DNA from: Pteria penguin
Taxonomy: Eukaryota > Mollusca > Bivalvia > Pterioida > Pteriidae
Length of the DNA: 64,000 nt
Reading direction: 5' to 3'
Assembly (NCBI GenBank): GCA_035048485.1
Contig: CM068590.1
Location: 11,397,329 to 11,461,328 of the forward strand
A program made the translations under genes and the position numbers. The notes below the pieces were generated by a model. It made no database searches and was not told the DNA's origin. It was given only the letters and a program-made list of their open reading frames with translations. Positions 10,670 through 22,745 of this stretch are shown in pieces (position 1 is the first letter of the stretch; each line of letters opens with the position of its first letter).

Positions 10670-11185
10670 CACGTTTCGAAGATAGAAAAAAGAAGACAGA
10701 TAACACCTGACCAGGCCGTATGACACACATTACCAGGGACATGCACATAAAAAAAAGACAGAAAGTGACATGACAAAGTATTCGATTGTACTGCAGTTAC
10801 AATTTAGATTTAAGACTGTCAATAAAAGTAAACGTCACACAATTGGTGAGATTAAGCGGTTAATGGGCGCCCACCCTCCTACTTGCTGCAAACGTAGCAC
10901 AACCAAAGACTCACATTTACATATTTACACATAATCTTCAATGTATTAAACAAAAAAGAGAACACGTTTCTCAAAACGAGAAGTCATACAAATTTTCACA
11001 CCAAACGTTTTATGGAATGATACGATAGTATATAAATATGTTAGGCGACATCTGTATTAGTTAACCCTACTCTGTACGTCTGTGTGAGCTAGTCCAGATC
11101 CTTGATTTGTAAGACTGCCGACTAACAGCCAGGGGACCACACTCAGAACCTTTTCTTCTCTGAAGATGTCTGGACTAGGCCCGTG
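10670..11185 (+). repeat. Interspersed repeat R1, long copy
   Basis: Carries GACATGCACA, GTACTGCAGTTAC, CACACAATTGGTGAGATTAA, CGCCCACCCTCCTACTTGCT, then CAAAACGAGAAGTCAT and the block around 11100-11180 (CTAACAGCCAGGGGACCACA). Same order as 13570-14000 and 23400-23830. The minus-strand frames here are not genes. Confidence 0.7.
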
Positions 11186-11480
11186 TGATTCGATTGTGTT
11201 TTTGTTTTTGTTTGTTTTGTTTGTTTTTGTTGTTGTTGTTTTGGGAGGGTTTGGGGTGTTTTTGGCCTGAAAATCCAAAACAATAGAGCATGTTCAAGCA
11301 AACTGATTATGTAATGCATTGCAAATAAACAGCAATGATTATCATCGTCATGATATTGTATTGGAGAAAATATTAAGCAAGTTTGTTTAACGCATGGCTA
11401 TTCAATCCGGTTAATGCTTAGAATGGGTCATTTTGTAATCATGACTCACTGCATACGTATATTTAATTATATATGACTAT

Positions 11481-12323
11481 ATAGGTTCACTTCCTTTCTC
11501 TTCAAAAGAAAGAGAGATCAATGGAAAAATAACAATTTCGTCATATATTTTGCATAAGACAATAGGAACATTGAAAACTGCAAGTACAAAATTAATAAGA
11601 ACAAATAGTGTTGTATAAATACACAGTTATATAACAACAAGACAGAAGAGTTCATTTCGTTTATATTTATATATAGTACAGCCTCTATTAATATGGTCAT
11701 ATATATTTTCTGTATCCGGATGTCCTATTAAGTGTGCTATTTCTGTTGTATGAATGATTATATTAATATATATATATATATAGTCGGTAGCTTGGAACAA
11801 AACCTTAGATCTTTCGTAATAAGGAAATTTTCATCCATTACAGTAATAATGGTCATTTGCAGCTTCTACAATTTGCATCATTTATCATTTACAGCTTTGG
11901 TGAAATTTCGTCCATTAAATTCTTTAAAATTAACAGCAATATCAAAATACCTAATTATCCCAATTTGCAGTTTTCATTAAATTATATAGAAATTCGACCA
12001 GGATATATATATATATATATATATATACAAACACTCGTAAGAAACCTATCATGGCACTTTCCTGTCAACTTTAAGAATCTATTCAATTCTGAATGAAGCG
12101 AAAACGCACTTATATTCACAATGTTCTGAATTCAAATCTATATTGTTATATACACACAATATATTTTTCCCCCTTAAGGCAATCGTAGAGAAACCATGGC
12201 AGCATTTCATACTTCAGCTCTCTATTGTTCAGAACACTATGAATTCCTGATAACATCAAATTTCCCTTTGTTATTTTTCCATTGTTCTCCCTTTGTTTTG
12301 AAGAGAAAGGAAGTAAACCTATA
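11481..12323. mobile_element. Inverted-repeat DNA transposon remnant, ~843 bp
   Basis: About 50-bp terminal inverted repeats: ATAGGTTCACTTCCTTTCTC at the left and its near-exact complement ending GGAAGTAAACCTAT at the right. The match continues through CAATGGAAAAATAACAA. Both ends border TA, compatible with a TA target duplication. The interior is AT-rich with two (AT)n runs (11764-11781, 12002-12026) and no transposase, so it is non-autonomous. Confidence 0.75.
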
Positions 12324-13560
12324 AGGTCATATTCATGTAATACTACGTATTTACAACATGATTTCCACTAGATACATTGTAATATTACTAGATGCAGAAA
12401 CAAAACCAGAACAATTCTTACTGTCAAACATTCATTGTCACTTCAGAAAAATTACCTTGATACACTCTTCTGTCATAGGTAAAAATTGTTAAGCATAAAT
12501 CAGGTCATAGCATCTGCTTTGTGGATAGAACACTAGTTTTGATGATATCTGTAATGTGACCTTTACCCCCGAGTAAGTATGACCTAAGGTTAAAGAAATA
12601 ACATTTTCTTGTGTTATGAGGAACAAATGTCTGAGTATTAAACAAAGCCAATACATGTAAAAATCAGTAGTATTAAAACATTTGATTTTTAAGCAGATTG
12701 ATCAAAACTAGAATGAAAAACATAAGATGAACAATCACTAGGGAAGTGCCAAATATCGGGGGGGGGGGGTTCCAGAAATATTGAGGATACAACTATTTAT
12801 TACATTTAGATCAAGCTATGAAATATGATTTCAAATACAACCCCCGTCCTCCTTTCCCCCATGTGAAATTAAGACTACATCTCAAATGGACAGTGCTTTA
12901 TTTTTGCTACCACAAATTTATGTTTTAACTTAAGTAATATTTACCAAATTACAACGGTAAATATATCAGTCATAAATGTCATTAGAATAACTATGCAAGC
13001 ATCAGGAAGTTAGTTTCAAATCAAAATGTTGAAAAGATAGATTCTAGAGAATCTTATATTAACGAAATTGTTATATTACTGCAGCATATTTCTTCCTGTT
13101 TGACTTCTACAGCCCTCCCCCTTTCAGATATTGTAACAAGCCATAGTGATGACAGAACGCGGTTAAGTGCGGGGGGAAGGGTCGAGGGAAGCAATAGAAC
13201 CTGAGATTGTCTAAACGCAGGTGAGTGATATTGATATGCAAACAGGAGACATTTATCCCCACTAAGTAACTATTTTCACTTCTGATTTGCAGCATGATTA
13301 GCTGCTGTATTTACATGAATTAATGAGATTTGTTACATTTATGGTTTGTATTATAATGCAAGCACGCTAATGAAATGCAGACCTCATAAACCTGACATTC
13401 AAATCTTATACTGCAGAAAAAAAAGTCTTAACTATAAAAGATTATTGAACAATAGAACATTCAATCCAGAACAAGAATTCGATCTATTATTACTAGGGAA
13501 TACTCATAATTACTTCGAGCAAGTAGTGACGTTGATTAAAGTGAAGCAACATTCATGTGT
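12324..13560. other. Non-coding stretch
   Basis: AT-rich with a G run at 12759-12768. Short frames lack any domain. Nothing recognised. Confidence 0.45.
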
Positions 13561-13569
13561 ATTGGAAAT

Positions 13570-14000
13570 ATTTATGTTAAAACAGAAGACAGAACACATC
13601 TGACCAGGCTGTATAAAACAAATCAACAAAGACATGTATATTATAATTGTTACTGCAGTAACGGTCCGACTTAGGGCGGTCAATTAAAGTAACAAATGTC
13701 CTTCAATTGGTGTGATTAACGGGTTTATGGGCGCCAACCGTCCTACTCGCTGCAAACCGGACATAGTCAGAGGACACACATTTAGAAACACCACTCCATA
13801 CATAATCCAAGGGTCAAAAGTTATATCAAGACGAAAGGTCATGAAAGTATCCACATGGAACGGAAATTAAATGATATGCAAGAATCAAAAATATATTAGA
13901 CGACATCAGCATAAGTAAACCGTAATCTGCCTGTCTATATTCTAGCTCAGATCATTAATCTTTAGGAGTCCAGTATAAAACCGATTCCAACTACTGTTTT
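13570..14000 (+). repeat. Interspersed repeat R1 copy
   Basis: Contains ACTGCAGTAACGGTCCGACT, TAGGGCGGTCAATTAAAGTA, TCAATTGGTGTGATTAACGG, GGCGCCAACCGTCCTACTCG, matching the other R1 copies in order and spacing. Confidence 0.7.
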
Positions 14001-14269
14001 ATGGATTTTGCACGAGTTTTGGCAATACCTCTATATTGAAGTTTCGCTTCGAGAAAATAAGTGAATTGTCAATTGAAGATAACATTGCAAATAGACAGAG
14101 CTTTTTTTTTTGGTGGGGGGGGGGGGCTACCAAAAACTTATTATATCTTAACTTCAAGTGATATCTGTCAAATTACCATGGGGATTGAATCAGTCATAAA
14201 TATCATTAGGAATAGCATGCCGATATCATGAGGTCAATCAAAATGTTGAAAATATTTATTCATTATTCT

Positions 14270-14910
14270 GTGTGAAAAATACAAAGTCCAGTTAAAACAC
14301 CACAAAGTTGGTGGTGCTGAATGTGCGGAATGCGAGAAGGTCTCCAACTAGCATGATGCAACCATATCAAATATCATTCTGCAAAGAACGTCATACTGTC
14401 CAACAATATTCTTGTGTCGAACAAAAGAGTACAACTGGGTATCCGAGATACAAAGTCTAGTTAAAACATCACGAAATCGATGGTGCTGAATGTTCAGAAT
14501 CGGTGAAGGTCTCCTATAAGCATGATGCAACCAATGAAAATGTTGCATATAAACAATTTGCATTCAGAGTTAAAATCATAATAATAATTTGTCAGATCAG
14601 TAAAGTAGCTTTACTCTATAGGATTGTTTCCCAAAACATCATATAACATTCTGGAAAGAACGTCATGCTGTCCAATAATATCTCTATCGATCAAGTGAGT
14701 ACCACAAGGTATCCGAGATATAAAGTCCAATTAAACATTCGGTGATGTGGAATGTTCGGAATGCATGAAGGTCTCCTGCCGGCTTAAATATAACCGATGT
14801 AAATGTTTCATGTAAAGCTCTTGTTTTCAGTGTAAAATTCATTAAGATTTGAGTGGTAAAAGAATTTCTCTGTATATGATTGTGTTCCAAAATACCATAG
14901 AACATTCTGG
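14270..14910. repeat. Diverged tandem repeat, three units of up to ~270 bp
   Basis: The block AAAGTCCAGTTAAAAC...GGTGCTGAATGT...GAAGGTCTCC starts at 14281, 14451 and 14721. Unit 1 lacks ~100 bp present in unit 2. Units 2 and 3 also share CATATAACATTCTGGAAAGA-like and ATCCGAGATA segments. A single copy of the opening block lies at 19625-19705 beside the BEL element. The overlapping minus-strand frames are not genes. Confidence 0.75.
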
Positions 14911-15230
14911 ATTCCTTGGATCGAACATAGAACTTTCTTGGTGATGAATTCCAGTCACCTGGCCCACAGAACAAAACACTGATTCTGGCCATAACATATA
15001 GGGTTTGAAACTAAACATATACAGGTAAAGACGAAAGGGAAAATTGGAAGAGGAAATCAGTGATAAGGATGTTGAAATCATGACGTTTGTCACCAAGGGT
15101 GTGTGTAAAAATCTATTCTTACCCATAGACAAGATTAATTTTGTATCACATGTGCTGTACTCTGTCTTGTCCTTGATATAATTAATATACATACACACAT
15201 AGTTATGCCCACACATGCATAAATATACAT

Positions 15231-15472
15231 AAGTCGGTGTGGCCTAGTGGATGAGGTGCTCTGCTCGTGAACTGGAATTCCCGGGTTCGCTTATTGCCTT
15301 GTTAACACTGGTGTTTTCTCGGTGTCACGGTAGGCGTGGCATGTGAAATGTCCCCCCACTGCTTCGGGGAGTCCGTTGCAAAAGTCAACATTTGTATGCC
15401 CCGCATCAGGCAGATGCCATCACCATATACGTGAAATAACCGTGGAGTGACGTAAAGCAATAACCAATCAAT
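15231..15472 (+). repeat. tRNA-derived SINE, family A, with ~13-bp target duplication
   Basis: Starts with the tRNA-like head (AAGTCGGTGTGGCCTAGTGG, box B CGGGTTCGCTT), then the family body (GTGTCACGGTAGGCGTGGCA, CCCACTGCTTCGGGGAGTCC, CAGGCAGATGCCATCACCAT) and a tail ending ACCAATCAAT. Flanks CATAAATATACAT (15218-15230) and CATAAATATTCAT (15473-15485) differ at one base and look like the target duplication. Confidence 0.88.
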
Positions 15473-15489
15473 CATAAATATTCATTCAT

Positions 15490-16790
15490 ACGCATAAACA
15501 ATATAAATACATACACATTGACAAAATTACTAATGGCATTCTATATGAAATATAATCAATTTACACACACATATTCATACACATATATACACGTTTAATA
15601 CTTAGTCATTGATTTGCATATTCTGCCCTTGCGCAGAAGCTTAACCACAATTTGTCCACAAATCTAGCCAAAAGCATTACCAGTTTATCATCCTTAATCG
15701 TCATTCCATGACATATGATTATGACGTATACATGTAGGGTACTGTAAAATGACGTTACAGATGTGTTGAAGAATTAGTGTAGAACAGTTTGTGGTAAATA
15801 ACTGAAATACAATAAAAAGAATTTTCACAATGATGGCCCAAGATCTGACTTGACATATGAACTATATACACTCCAGTACTTCAACAATATGATGACAAAA
15901 ATTATAAATAAAATTATAACGACTATAGAAGTACCATATGCAGTACAAAAACAATATTATATCAAATTTCGACGTAACCCGTAAATCACTGAAAGCAAAT
16001 TAGTAAACATTATGCAAAAGTAAGCGTAACTTGCTGTAATGTCATACGTAACAAATTTCGAATCCATTTATAGCATATTAAAGCAATTTACATCAACGGC
16101 ATCATAAAAGTACAAATATATTGTGTGAAAAATGTATACACCTGGGGGTAAAACATATATGGTATTCAGAAAATGCACAAAATACACAGATAATACCCAT
16201 TCATCTTATGGGAACAGTTATATGTATGGATGCTATGATTTATAAATCTACAGGAAACACATTTGTTCGAATCCAACAACATAAACGAAACTGTATTATA
16301 CCTGGCCCCTAGTAAAATCATAAATGCAAAGCAATAAGTTGTTTATATGCATAATCATAGCAATATGTCTTACAACTAATACACAGATGTAAACTTACAC
16401 ACGGTGCAGGAACAATGCAACAAATATTTATTATGCAAAATATGAACTTCTTTGCTTGGTGCAAGCGGATACGATAGATTTTATCGTAGGAACTACGTTG
16501 CTACCTCTAAAACGAAACCAAAGACGGTCACATACAAATACGGATACGACACAGAGGACAAAGAAAGATAACTCCAATGTGCAACATTACACTCCTCCCA
16601 TGATATTACAAATATCATGTTTATTTAAAATAACAATGGAAATGTTCAAAAACGTTGAAAGTACCTTTCCTAGGTTACTCAATATAAAATGTCTCTGATA
16701 TAATTACCACACAATAAAAATAAAAAAATATCATGTTCGTCAACCATTAATGTAATTGGTAACACTTAGAACTATCTATTCTACAGATAG
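15490..16790. other. Non-coding AT-rich stretch left of the BEL element
   Basis: No domain in the short frames. It could include the 3' LTR of the adjacent BEL element, but I found no second LTR copy to pair it with. Confidence 0.4.
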
Positions 16791-17452
16791 TAAAAGAACA
16801 GCTTGTGTAATCGGACGCGCGTAAGTGCGCTTAACTCCATCTATCATTGCTACTAGTTCAATCCTGCGCACTAAGTTGTCCTTGCTAGGGAAGACTCGTG
16901 TTATGCGTCCCATTGGCCAGTGATTACGGTGTTGCTCTCCGTCTTTTAGTAGCACAATGTCACCAACTTAAATGTTCTGTTCTTCATTCATCCATTTTGT
17001 TGAAGAGATTGTAAGTACTCTTGACGCGAGCGCATCTAGAATCTGTCAGCAAGGAACTGTACCACTTTCCATTGTGAAGTGTAGAAATTGCGAATGTTAA
17101 GATGCAATGGGCTCTCGGACACGTCCCCAGTAAATAAGGTGATCGGAGTGAGTACGAACGATGAATCTGGATCACTCGATACTGGAACCATCGACTTGTC
17201 GTTGATGATTGCCGAAACCTCTGCAAGAAATGTAGTGAGCACTTCATGTGTCAGCTTGCCATGACGCACTTCGAACAAGAGGGAATCCAGAATTCAACGT
17301 GTGACACCAATAAAACGCTCACAAGCGCCTCCCATATGAGATGAATATGGCGTGTTGAACTTCCAGACAGTTCCTTGTTTCGTGAGAAAATCCCTCATCG
17401 GCGGATCTTCAATATTGCTGGAATTCCAAGTTCATGTGCACCGCCAATGAAT

Positions 17453-17971
17453 TTAGAACCACGGTCTGAGTAAAACTCCTTCACCCTGCCTCGAATTGCG
17501 TAGAATCTTCTTAGAGCGTTTATAAATGACGATGTGCTCATCTGCTCTAAAACCTCTAAATGTACTGCTACATGTTAAAATCATTGCCCATCTTTTGGAG
17601 TCTGCACTACCACCATGCGTTCGCCTTGTAGTAACCTCCCAGGGTCCAAAACAGTCAACCCCTACATAGGTGAATGGAGGCGAGGATTTAAGTCGCTCTT
17701 CTGGCAAGTCAGCCATCTTCTGAAAAGTCACTCTACCACGTGCACGGCGACACCTGACGCACTTATGAATCACAGAAGATACCAGCCGCTTAGCATTCAT
17801 GATCCAAGAGCCAGCACTCCTGATAGCCCCTTCTATAAGGTGACGTCCTTGGTGCAGAGTCTGTTCATGGTAGTAATGAACGAGTAACTTCCCTATGTGA
17901 TGTTTGACAGGGAGGAGAATCGGACTCCTTTCTCCAAGGTTTTGAAGACACCACCCACTCGGAGAATTCAA
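17453..17971 (-). pseudogene. BEL/Pao integrase zinc-binding and core start
   Basis: 172-codon frame. An HHIGKLLVHYYHEQTLHQG histidine block and CVRCRRARG give the zinc-binding domain. PFTYVGVDCFGPWEV opens the catalytic core with the first Asp. A frameshift follows near 17500; the continuation is in other frames at 17278-17030 (HEVLTTFLAEVSAIINDK). Confidence 0.8.
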
Positions 17972-18490
17972 CTATCGTCCAAGATCGGGTTCAACTTGAT
18001 TACATGACTGTCTTTCTTGATAGGCCTACCTTCTTCAAGCGCATGTACCTCTTGACCGAAAACTTCCAACTGCATCTGATGAATGATGAAGTCCTCTGTC
18101 TGTTTGCGAATCTCGACATCATTTCCTGCGAAGACCGTCTCACTGCTTATCCGATTGCGATCCCTAAATTTCCGGGCGAAACGCTTCAGAGAGGCAATGG
18201 CTGTTTTCAGTCTTCTCCACGAGGAAAACATTTCAAAACGGTGAGTACTTAGTAAGGGCTGTTCCGAGATACAGTTCTTGTTAACTATGATTTCTGTTCA
18301 AATTTCCTTGTCACAGGATGATTCCACGAGATCAAAAGAAGATCTCCTTGTTCACCTTGTTCACGCAACCATTCCAGCGATCCACCAAGCCATAAGTCAC
18401 AAAGAGACTTGTCCCATGTTGGCTTTGTACCACGGTTTGCTAAATTCTGATTTGTCGGTACGAAATCCCAGTGCGAAGACGAAGAAAAGT

Positions 18491-18967
18491 TCAGTATTCT
18501 CTGAACTCGATTACTGGCATATGTGAGGAATTTTTTGTATGGTTATGAATGTACCCCAAGATAATTTTACTATCGGTGTAAAACTGAAAGCGTTCAGCAC
18601 TTATATCCAGTTGATCTCGGGTGATGGTAGCAACTTCAACACCCAACACTGCGGTGCATAATTCCAATCGAGGAATAGAAGTAACTGGTCTCGGAGCAAC
18701 TTTGGACTTTACCATCACAATTCCTAGGTTGACGCTACCTGATCGATTGACATCATACAAGTACGCTATCGCCAATTCGGATGCGTCTGTGAAAACAAGG
18801 ATATTTTTCTCTGTGAGTTCGGAGAATCCTAAGGGTATGTACTGTCGCGGAACCGTTAATGTTTTTAAAAGGGTCAAGGAATGTCTCCAGCTTATCCACC
18901 CACTGATGTATTCCTCTGGCAACGATGTATCCCAGTCAATGCAAGGAGTCTGAGTCTTCTCTCTCAA
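18491..18967 (-). pseudogene. BEL/Pao peptidase-A17 / RNase H-like region
   Basis: 158 codons open. VFTDASELAIAYLYDV supplies the first acidic residue; LELCTAVLGVEVA and YTDSKIILGYI supply the Glu and second Asp blocks characteristic of the Pao retrotransposon domain that degrades the RNA strand of RNA-DNA hybrids. Confidence 0.82.
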
Positions 18968-19026
18968 TAGTAACTTTCCTTGGATGGTGAACGGTGCAAT
19001 GAAACCTAGTGGATCGTAGAGACTAT

Positions 19027-19386
19027 TTACGTAAGACAGTACTCCTCTCCGTGTATAAGACTTGTACCGAGGTTAATCTTGTAGCCAAACGAATCATCCT
19101 GTAAGTTCCAGATAAGTCCTAAACTTCTCTGCGTAGGTAAATCCTCCTTTGTTATGTCTACGTCGACCAAGTTCTTAGCTAGATCACTTGCAGGGAAGGT
19201 CTGCATCACTTTCGGGTCAATTGATGCAATTTTATGCAACCGAAGCTGCCCATGTTTCCTCAAAGCTTGCTGAGAACGTTGTAGAAGATCTACGGCTTCA
19301 TGTGATGAAGGTACAGATACGAGAGCATCATCAACATAGAAATTCCTGGCAACTAATTCACGAATCAGACATAGCTTGCTCTTCAA
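19027..19386 (-). pseudogene. BEL/Pao reverse transcriptase C-terminal part
   Basis: Contains the catalytic YVDD box (RNFYVDDALVSV) followed by HEAVDLLQRSQQALRKHGQL and GLIWNLQDDSFGYKI, the palm-thumb and connection typical of the family. The upstream fingers domain is absent. Just upstream (about 19460-19390) the frame reads ARKRMKAE and ARLRYLEEQA, resembling the coiled N-terminal part of BEL gag, suggesting an internal deletion joined gag to pol. Confidence 0.75.
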
Positions 19387-19624
19387 GGTATCTCAATCTA
19401 GCCTGAACCTGAATTCTGAACCTCTGCCTTCATACGCTTTCTTGCTGCAACCGACGACATGCTAGATTCTCTTATGAAATTCTTGAGTATCGAATTCATC
19501 TGAAAAGTTCTCTAATTCATCAATCGTCAACTGCGAGACGTTTTCATGGAATGAAAATATCAAGTCATAATACCTATTGTAGATTGCAGTATGTAAGTCC
19601 CTTTCCAACTGGGTGTGCAAAATA

Positions 19625-19705
19625 CAAAATCCAGTTGAAACACCAAAAAAAAAAATCGGTGATGCTGAATGTTCGGAATGCATGAAAATCTCCTGCAGGC
19701 ATGTT
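19625..19705. repeat. Single copy of the 14.3-14.9 kb repeat block
   Basis: AAATCCAGTTGAAACACC, GGTGATGCTGAATGTTCGGA and GAAAATCTCCTGCAGGCATG match the units at 14281, 14451 and 14721. It abuts the start of the BEL remnant. Confidence 0.7.
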
Positions 19706-19720
19706 ACAACCGACAACTGG

Positions 19721-20480
19721 TCTCACCTCTGAATTTCAGGGGTCCTTGAATGTCCACTGTGGTACATTGTTGTTAGTGCCAAAGTCATGTGACATCAGTT
19801 ACTTTCGTATTTTGCATTTGCAGAAGAGTTCTCAGAAACGCTTTTCCGAGGGTGATATCCGATGTCCTTTTACCGAATTGACAAATTACCTATATTGACT
19901 TTTCCAGCGAACACGATAGGATTCCTTCGAATATTTGCAATGGGTATAACATTTTCTCAGGAGACACTCACTCCTTTGAACAGCAAGTCTTATCCTATTT
20001 AGCAAAGAACAATATTTCGGTCTCCTGACCTTTTTCTAGTGAATTTTATTGGTATTGGTGGCTTAAGCTATGTAATATTCATCATATTTCATAACCGATA
20101 TATGAAAAATTGAATTTTTTTATAATAAAATTTTTTTTTTTGTTTTTTTTTTATTATTATTATTCGTTATTTCCTTCTATTTATTGTTTGTTAGGGAGAG
20201 GGTGTGGTTGTATAACATCAAGTTTATTTGTTTATTAGTGAGCTTAGTATAATAAACAATAAATAAAAAACAAAACAGTCTACCCAGAACTTCTATGTGT
20301 CATCTTCTTCTTGACCTATACGTTCACAGTCAGGTACACGTATAAAACATAATCCTGTACATGATTTTTACAAATTGCTAACATCTATATTAAATTTGAG
20401 ATAATGCAGCTATGTCGCAGGAATTTCCAATCTCATGACAACTTTCGATACTGTAAACGACTTTTATTTTGCATGATACG
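19721..20480. other. Non-coding stretch with A/T runs
   Basis: Poly-T/ATT tract at 20100-20165. The segment 20398-20460 (GAGATAATGCAGCTATGTCG...) is repeated at 22978-23045. No coding signal. Confidence 0.5.
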
Positions 20481-20484
20481 GATA

Positions 20485-20975
20485 CAGTGGGGTGCAGTCC
20501 TAACCTTACATTCAAGTGCACTTGACAAGTGCACTTCAAGTTTAGTTTTTCGTCCCGAAAACCAGTCATAAAGTTTAGTCAAGTGCACTTGATATCAAGT
20601 TTACTTTAAAGTAATTCCGTCTTCAAGTTTACTATCACGTGACACCAAGTTTACTTTTCACATTTATTTATTACAATTATCCAGTTTTGTATAACACAAT
20701 AGAAATAATTGTCTTATTATGTACAATTGCATATTTTATATTAAAACAATTCTTTTAATAGAGAAATATAGTAAATGTACATGTATATAGAAAGTAAACT
20801 AAACTTGAAGTGCACTTGGAGTAAACTTGGAATCAAGTTTAGTACTAAACTTGGAACTAAGCTTACTACTAAACTTGATTCCCAGTTTACTCTGTTGTCG
20901 CCAAGTAAACTTGAAAAGCAGTCATAAAGTTAACTTGAAGTGCACTTTATGTAAGGTTAGGACTGCACCTAACTG
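20485..20975. mobile_element. Tc1/mariner-type MITE, 491 bp, TA target duplication
   Basis: Ends CAGTGGGGTGCAGTCCTAAC and its complement GTTAGGACTGCACCTAACTG form ~30-bp inverted repeats, directly flanked by TA at 20483-20484 and 20976-20977. CAGT ends with TA duplication are a Tc1/mariner hallmark. Both arms carry many copies of CAAGTTTACT and AAGTGCACTT in opposite orientation, so the whole element can fold back. No transposase; an internal 65-codon frame is fortuitous. Confidence 0.85.
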
Positions 20976-21375
20976 TATAATGACACTTCATTTATTCATA
21001 TATATGTCCAGTACCATCATGTAAGATATCCTTGGTCCTAGCTATCTTATGTTCATGACTTTTATATTCAACTTAATATTTTCAGCATTGATAATGTGAA
21101 CATTATAAGATGTTATCACTATTGTTGTTTTTTCTCTTGTTTTCCTTTTGACTTTTCCTTAGGTTCAATTGCTTCTATCTTTTATGTCCTGAACATGATT
21201 CATACGGCAAAATAGACATATGAAATTAACAAAGGTTGATTATGATGAGAGTATGATTACCTTAGCAGATGTTGGGTTACAGTACGGTTTACTATGCACA
21301 GATCGGCGATTGCTATAACCGAGGTTCATTGCTTACGCAATAAAGCCAGGCTAAAAAATAACAAAAGAAAAGAAA

Positions 21376-22077
21376 ACAAGAGGCCCAAGCGGGCTTATAT
21401 TCACCTGAATACCTAGATGATCGGTTATGCAGGAAGGAAGAATTCATATATTTTTGCATTAATGTGACTGCTCTGGACGAAAACAAAAGAATTTGAAGGG
21501 GATCATAAGTGGTTTATTTATATCAAGATTTATTAAAATCCTTCCAACAGTTTTGCAGAAAAAGTTGAAACTGCCTCCCCCCCCCTTTTTTTTTTGAAGT
21601 CTTAAAAATTCTTTCACAATAATATTCCTTTCCATCATGATGATCAAAATAGTCATTAAGAAATCATCAATATCAATTAATTGAAAAACATGACACATTT
21701 CTGCATTGAAATTACTAAGTCCGAAAACACGTCAAAAACTCGTAAATTTCTATTTGACGGATCTTAACCCCGAACACAATTTTTGATAACACATCTTTAT
21801 AGATTTCAATTAGTTTCCGCATTTATGCACTGGTTCTGGAGGAGAAGATGTTTGAAGAGGGGTACCGTTTTGGGCATTGGCCCCGCCCTGGATCCACCCC
21901 TGAGGGAATCTGGATCCCGAACACAATTTTGGAAGGGGAACTTGAGTACATCATATATACTTAGTTTGATCCAAATCTGCAAAGCAGTTCCATAGAAGTC
22001 GAAAATGTAAAAAAGTTAACGACCGACGGGCGACGACGGACGACGCAATATAACCTTCGGCTCAGGTGAGCTAAAAA
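21376..22077. repeat. Interspersed repeat with AAGAGGCCCAAG / GGCTCAGGTGAGCTAAAA ends
   Basis: Begins CAAGAGGCCCAAGCGGGCTT and ends CGGACGACGCAATATAACCTTCGGCTCAGGTGAG. I recognise this end pair as an abundant molluscan dispersed repeat; GGCTTATATTCACCTGA near the start pairs with TCAGGTGA at the end. It encloses a GGATCC-rich MITE fragment near 21826-21903. Confidence 0.6.
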
Positions 22078-22214
22078 CTGAATCAGCTGCTTACAAAGAC
22101 TTTCTGTTTTTGGAGAAGAATATAATCAAAATCTCTAGTGAAAAGCCATGCAACACAGCAAGAAATGTATGAAATAGTTACTGTTAACACACTATATTTT
22201 TATCTTATCGCGAA

Positions 22215-22410
22215 TAGCTTTAAAATGTATGGAAGCTCTGTAATACAAGGACGGAAATGAGTCAGATATGCGTGTAAATGGTCACTGAATTTGCATGGAA
22301 AATATAAACATTGTTAAGAGTTGCATATTGTAAAAACCTTCCTGTTTTCTTATTAACCGCCGAATTCTGATACAGATATGGTGACACATCAATATTTACA
22401 GATCAATACA
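22215..22410 (+). repeat. ~200-bp direct repeat, copy 1
   Basis: CAAGGACGGAAATGAG, TTGCATGGAAAATATAAA, CCTTCCTGTTTTCTTATT, GCCGAATTCTGATA and GGTGACACATCA recur in order at 24325-24520. Confidence 0.75.
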
Positions 22411-22449
22411 TTACTAACATAAGTATACTACAAAGGGGAACCGTAGGGT

Positions 22450-22590
22450 CATATTTAGTAGTCCATAAAATAAAAGGAAAATATCGTGTATAGTGTCATA
22501 TCTAGTAGTCCATAAAATAAAAGTAAAATATCGTGTATAGTGTCATATCTAGTAGTCTATAAAATAAAAGGAATATATCGTGTATAGTGT
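22450..22590. repeat. Three tandem 47-bp units
   Basis: Units beginning CATATTTAGTAGTC / CATATCTAGTAGTC start at 22450, 22497 and 22544, each ending CGTGTATAGTGT. They extend the left end of the repeat that follows. Confidence 0.9.
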
Positions 22591-22745
22591 CATATTCAGA
22601 CAAATGCAAACCCCAATTAAATCGAGGTGAGACCTCGTTGCCAGGGAGGAGTAAGCGTCCCCTTGCAAAATGCCTGCACCAACTTTTCAAGTCGAGGAAG
22701 TTGATACATAATATAAGTACATGAAGGAAACAAAAATACTTAGTC
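22591..22745 (-). repeat. 3' region shared with the Penelope-like copy at 28.4 kb
   Basis: On the minus strand CTCGACTTGAAAAGTTGGTG, GGGGACGCTTACTCCTCCC, TTTGTCTGAATATGACACTA match 28420-28575 on the plus strand. No RT coding sequence adjoins it here. Confidence 0.7.

Larger units (their letters stand above)
16790..19720 (-). pseudogene. BEL/Pao retrotransposon, decayed gag-pol remnant
   Basis: Minus-strand fragments follow BEL/Pao pol order. Reverse transcriptase tail: NFYVDDALVSV at 19340-19310. Pao RNase H-like region: VFTDASELAIAYLYDV, IPRLELCTAVLGVEVA, QFYTDSKIILGYI at 18830-18510. Linker ending LNPILDDS near 17970. Integrase zinc-binding region: LVHYYHEQTLHQGRHLIEGA, CVRCRRARG. Integrase core start: YVGVDCFGPWEV near 17655. 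C-terminal DUF5641: VGDIVLLKDGEQHRNHWPMG near 16960, ending about 16790. Frames change at several points and the RT is mostly missing, so the copy is dead. In life these enzymes copy the element RNA and integrate the DNA. No LTR pair was identified. Confidence 0.88.

Noticed and set aside
14684..15216. Two minus-strand frames of 102 and 124 codons
   Set aside because: They overlap each other in different frames and lie in the diverged tandem repeat and its flank.
18621..18953. 110-codon plus-strand frame
   Set aside because: Antisense shadow of the BEL/Pao RNase H-like region.
20100..20165. Poly-T/ATT tract as a terminator
   Set aside because: Simple AT-rich sequence, no gene upstream on either strand that would need it.
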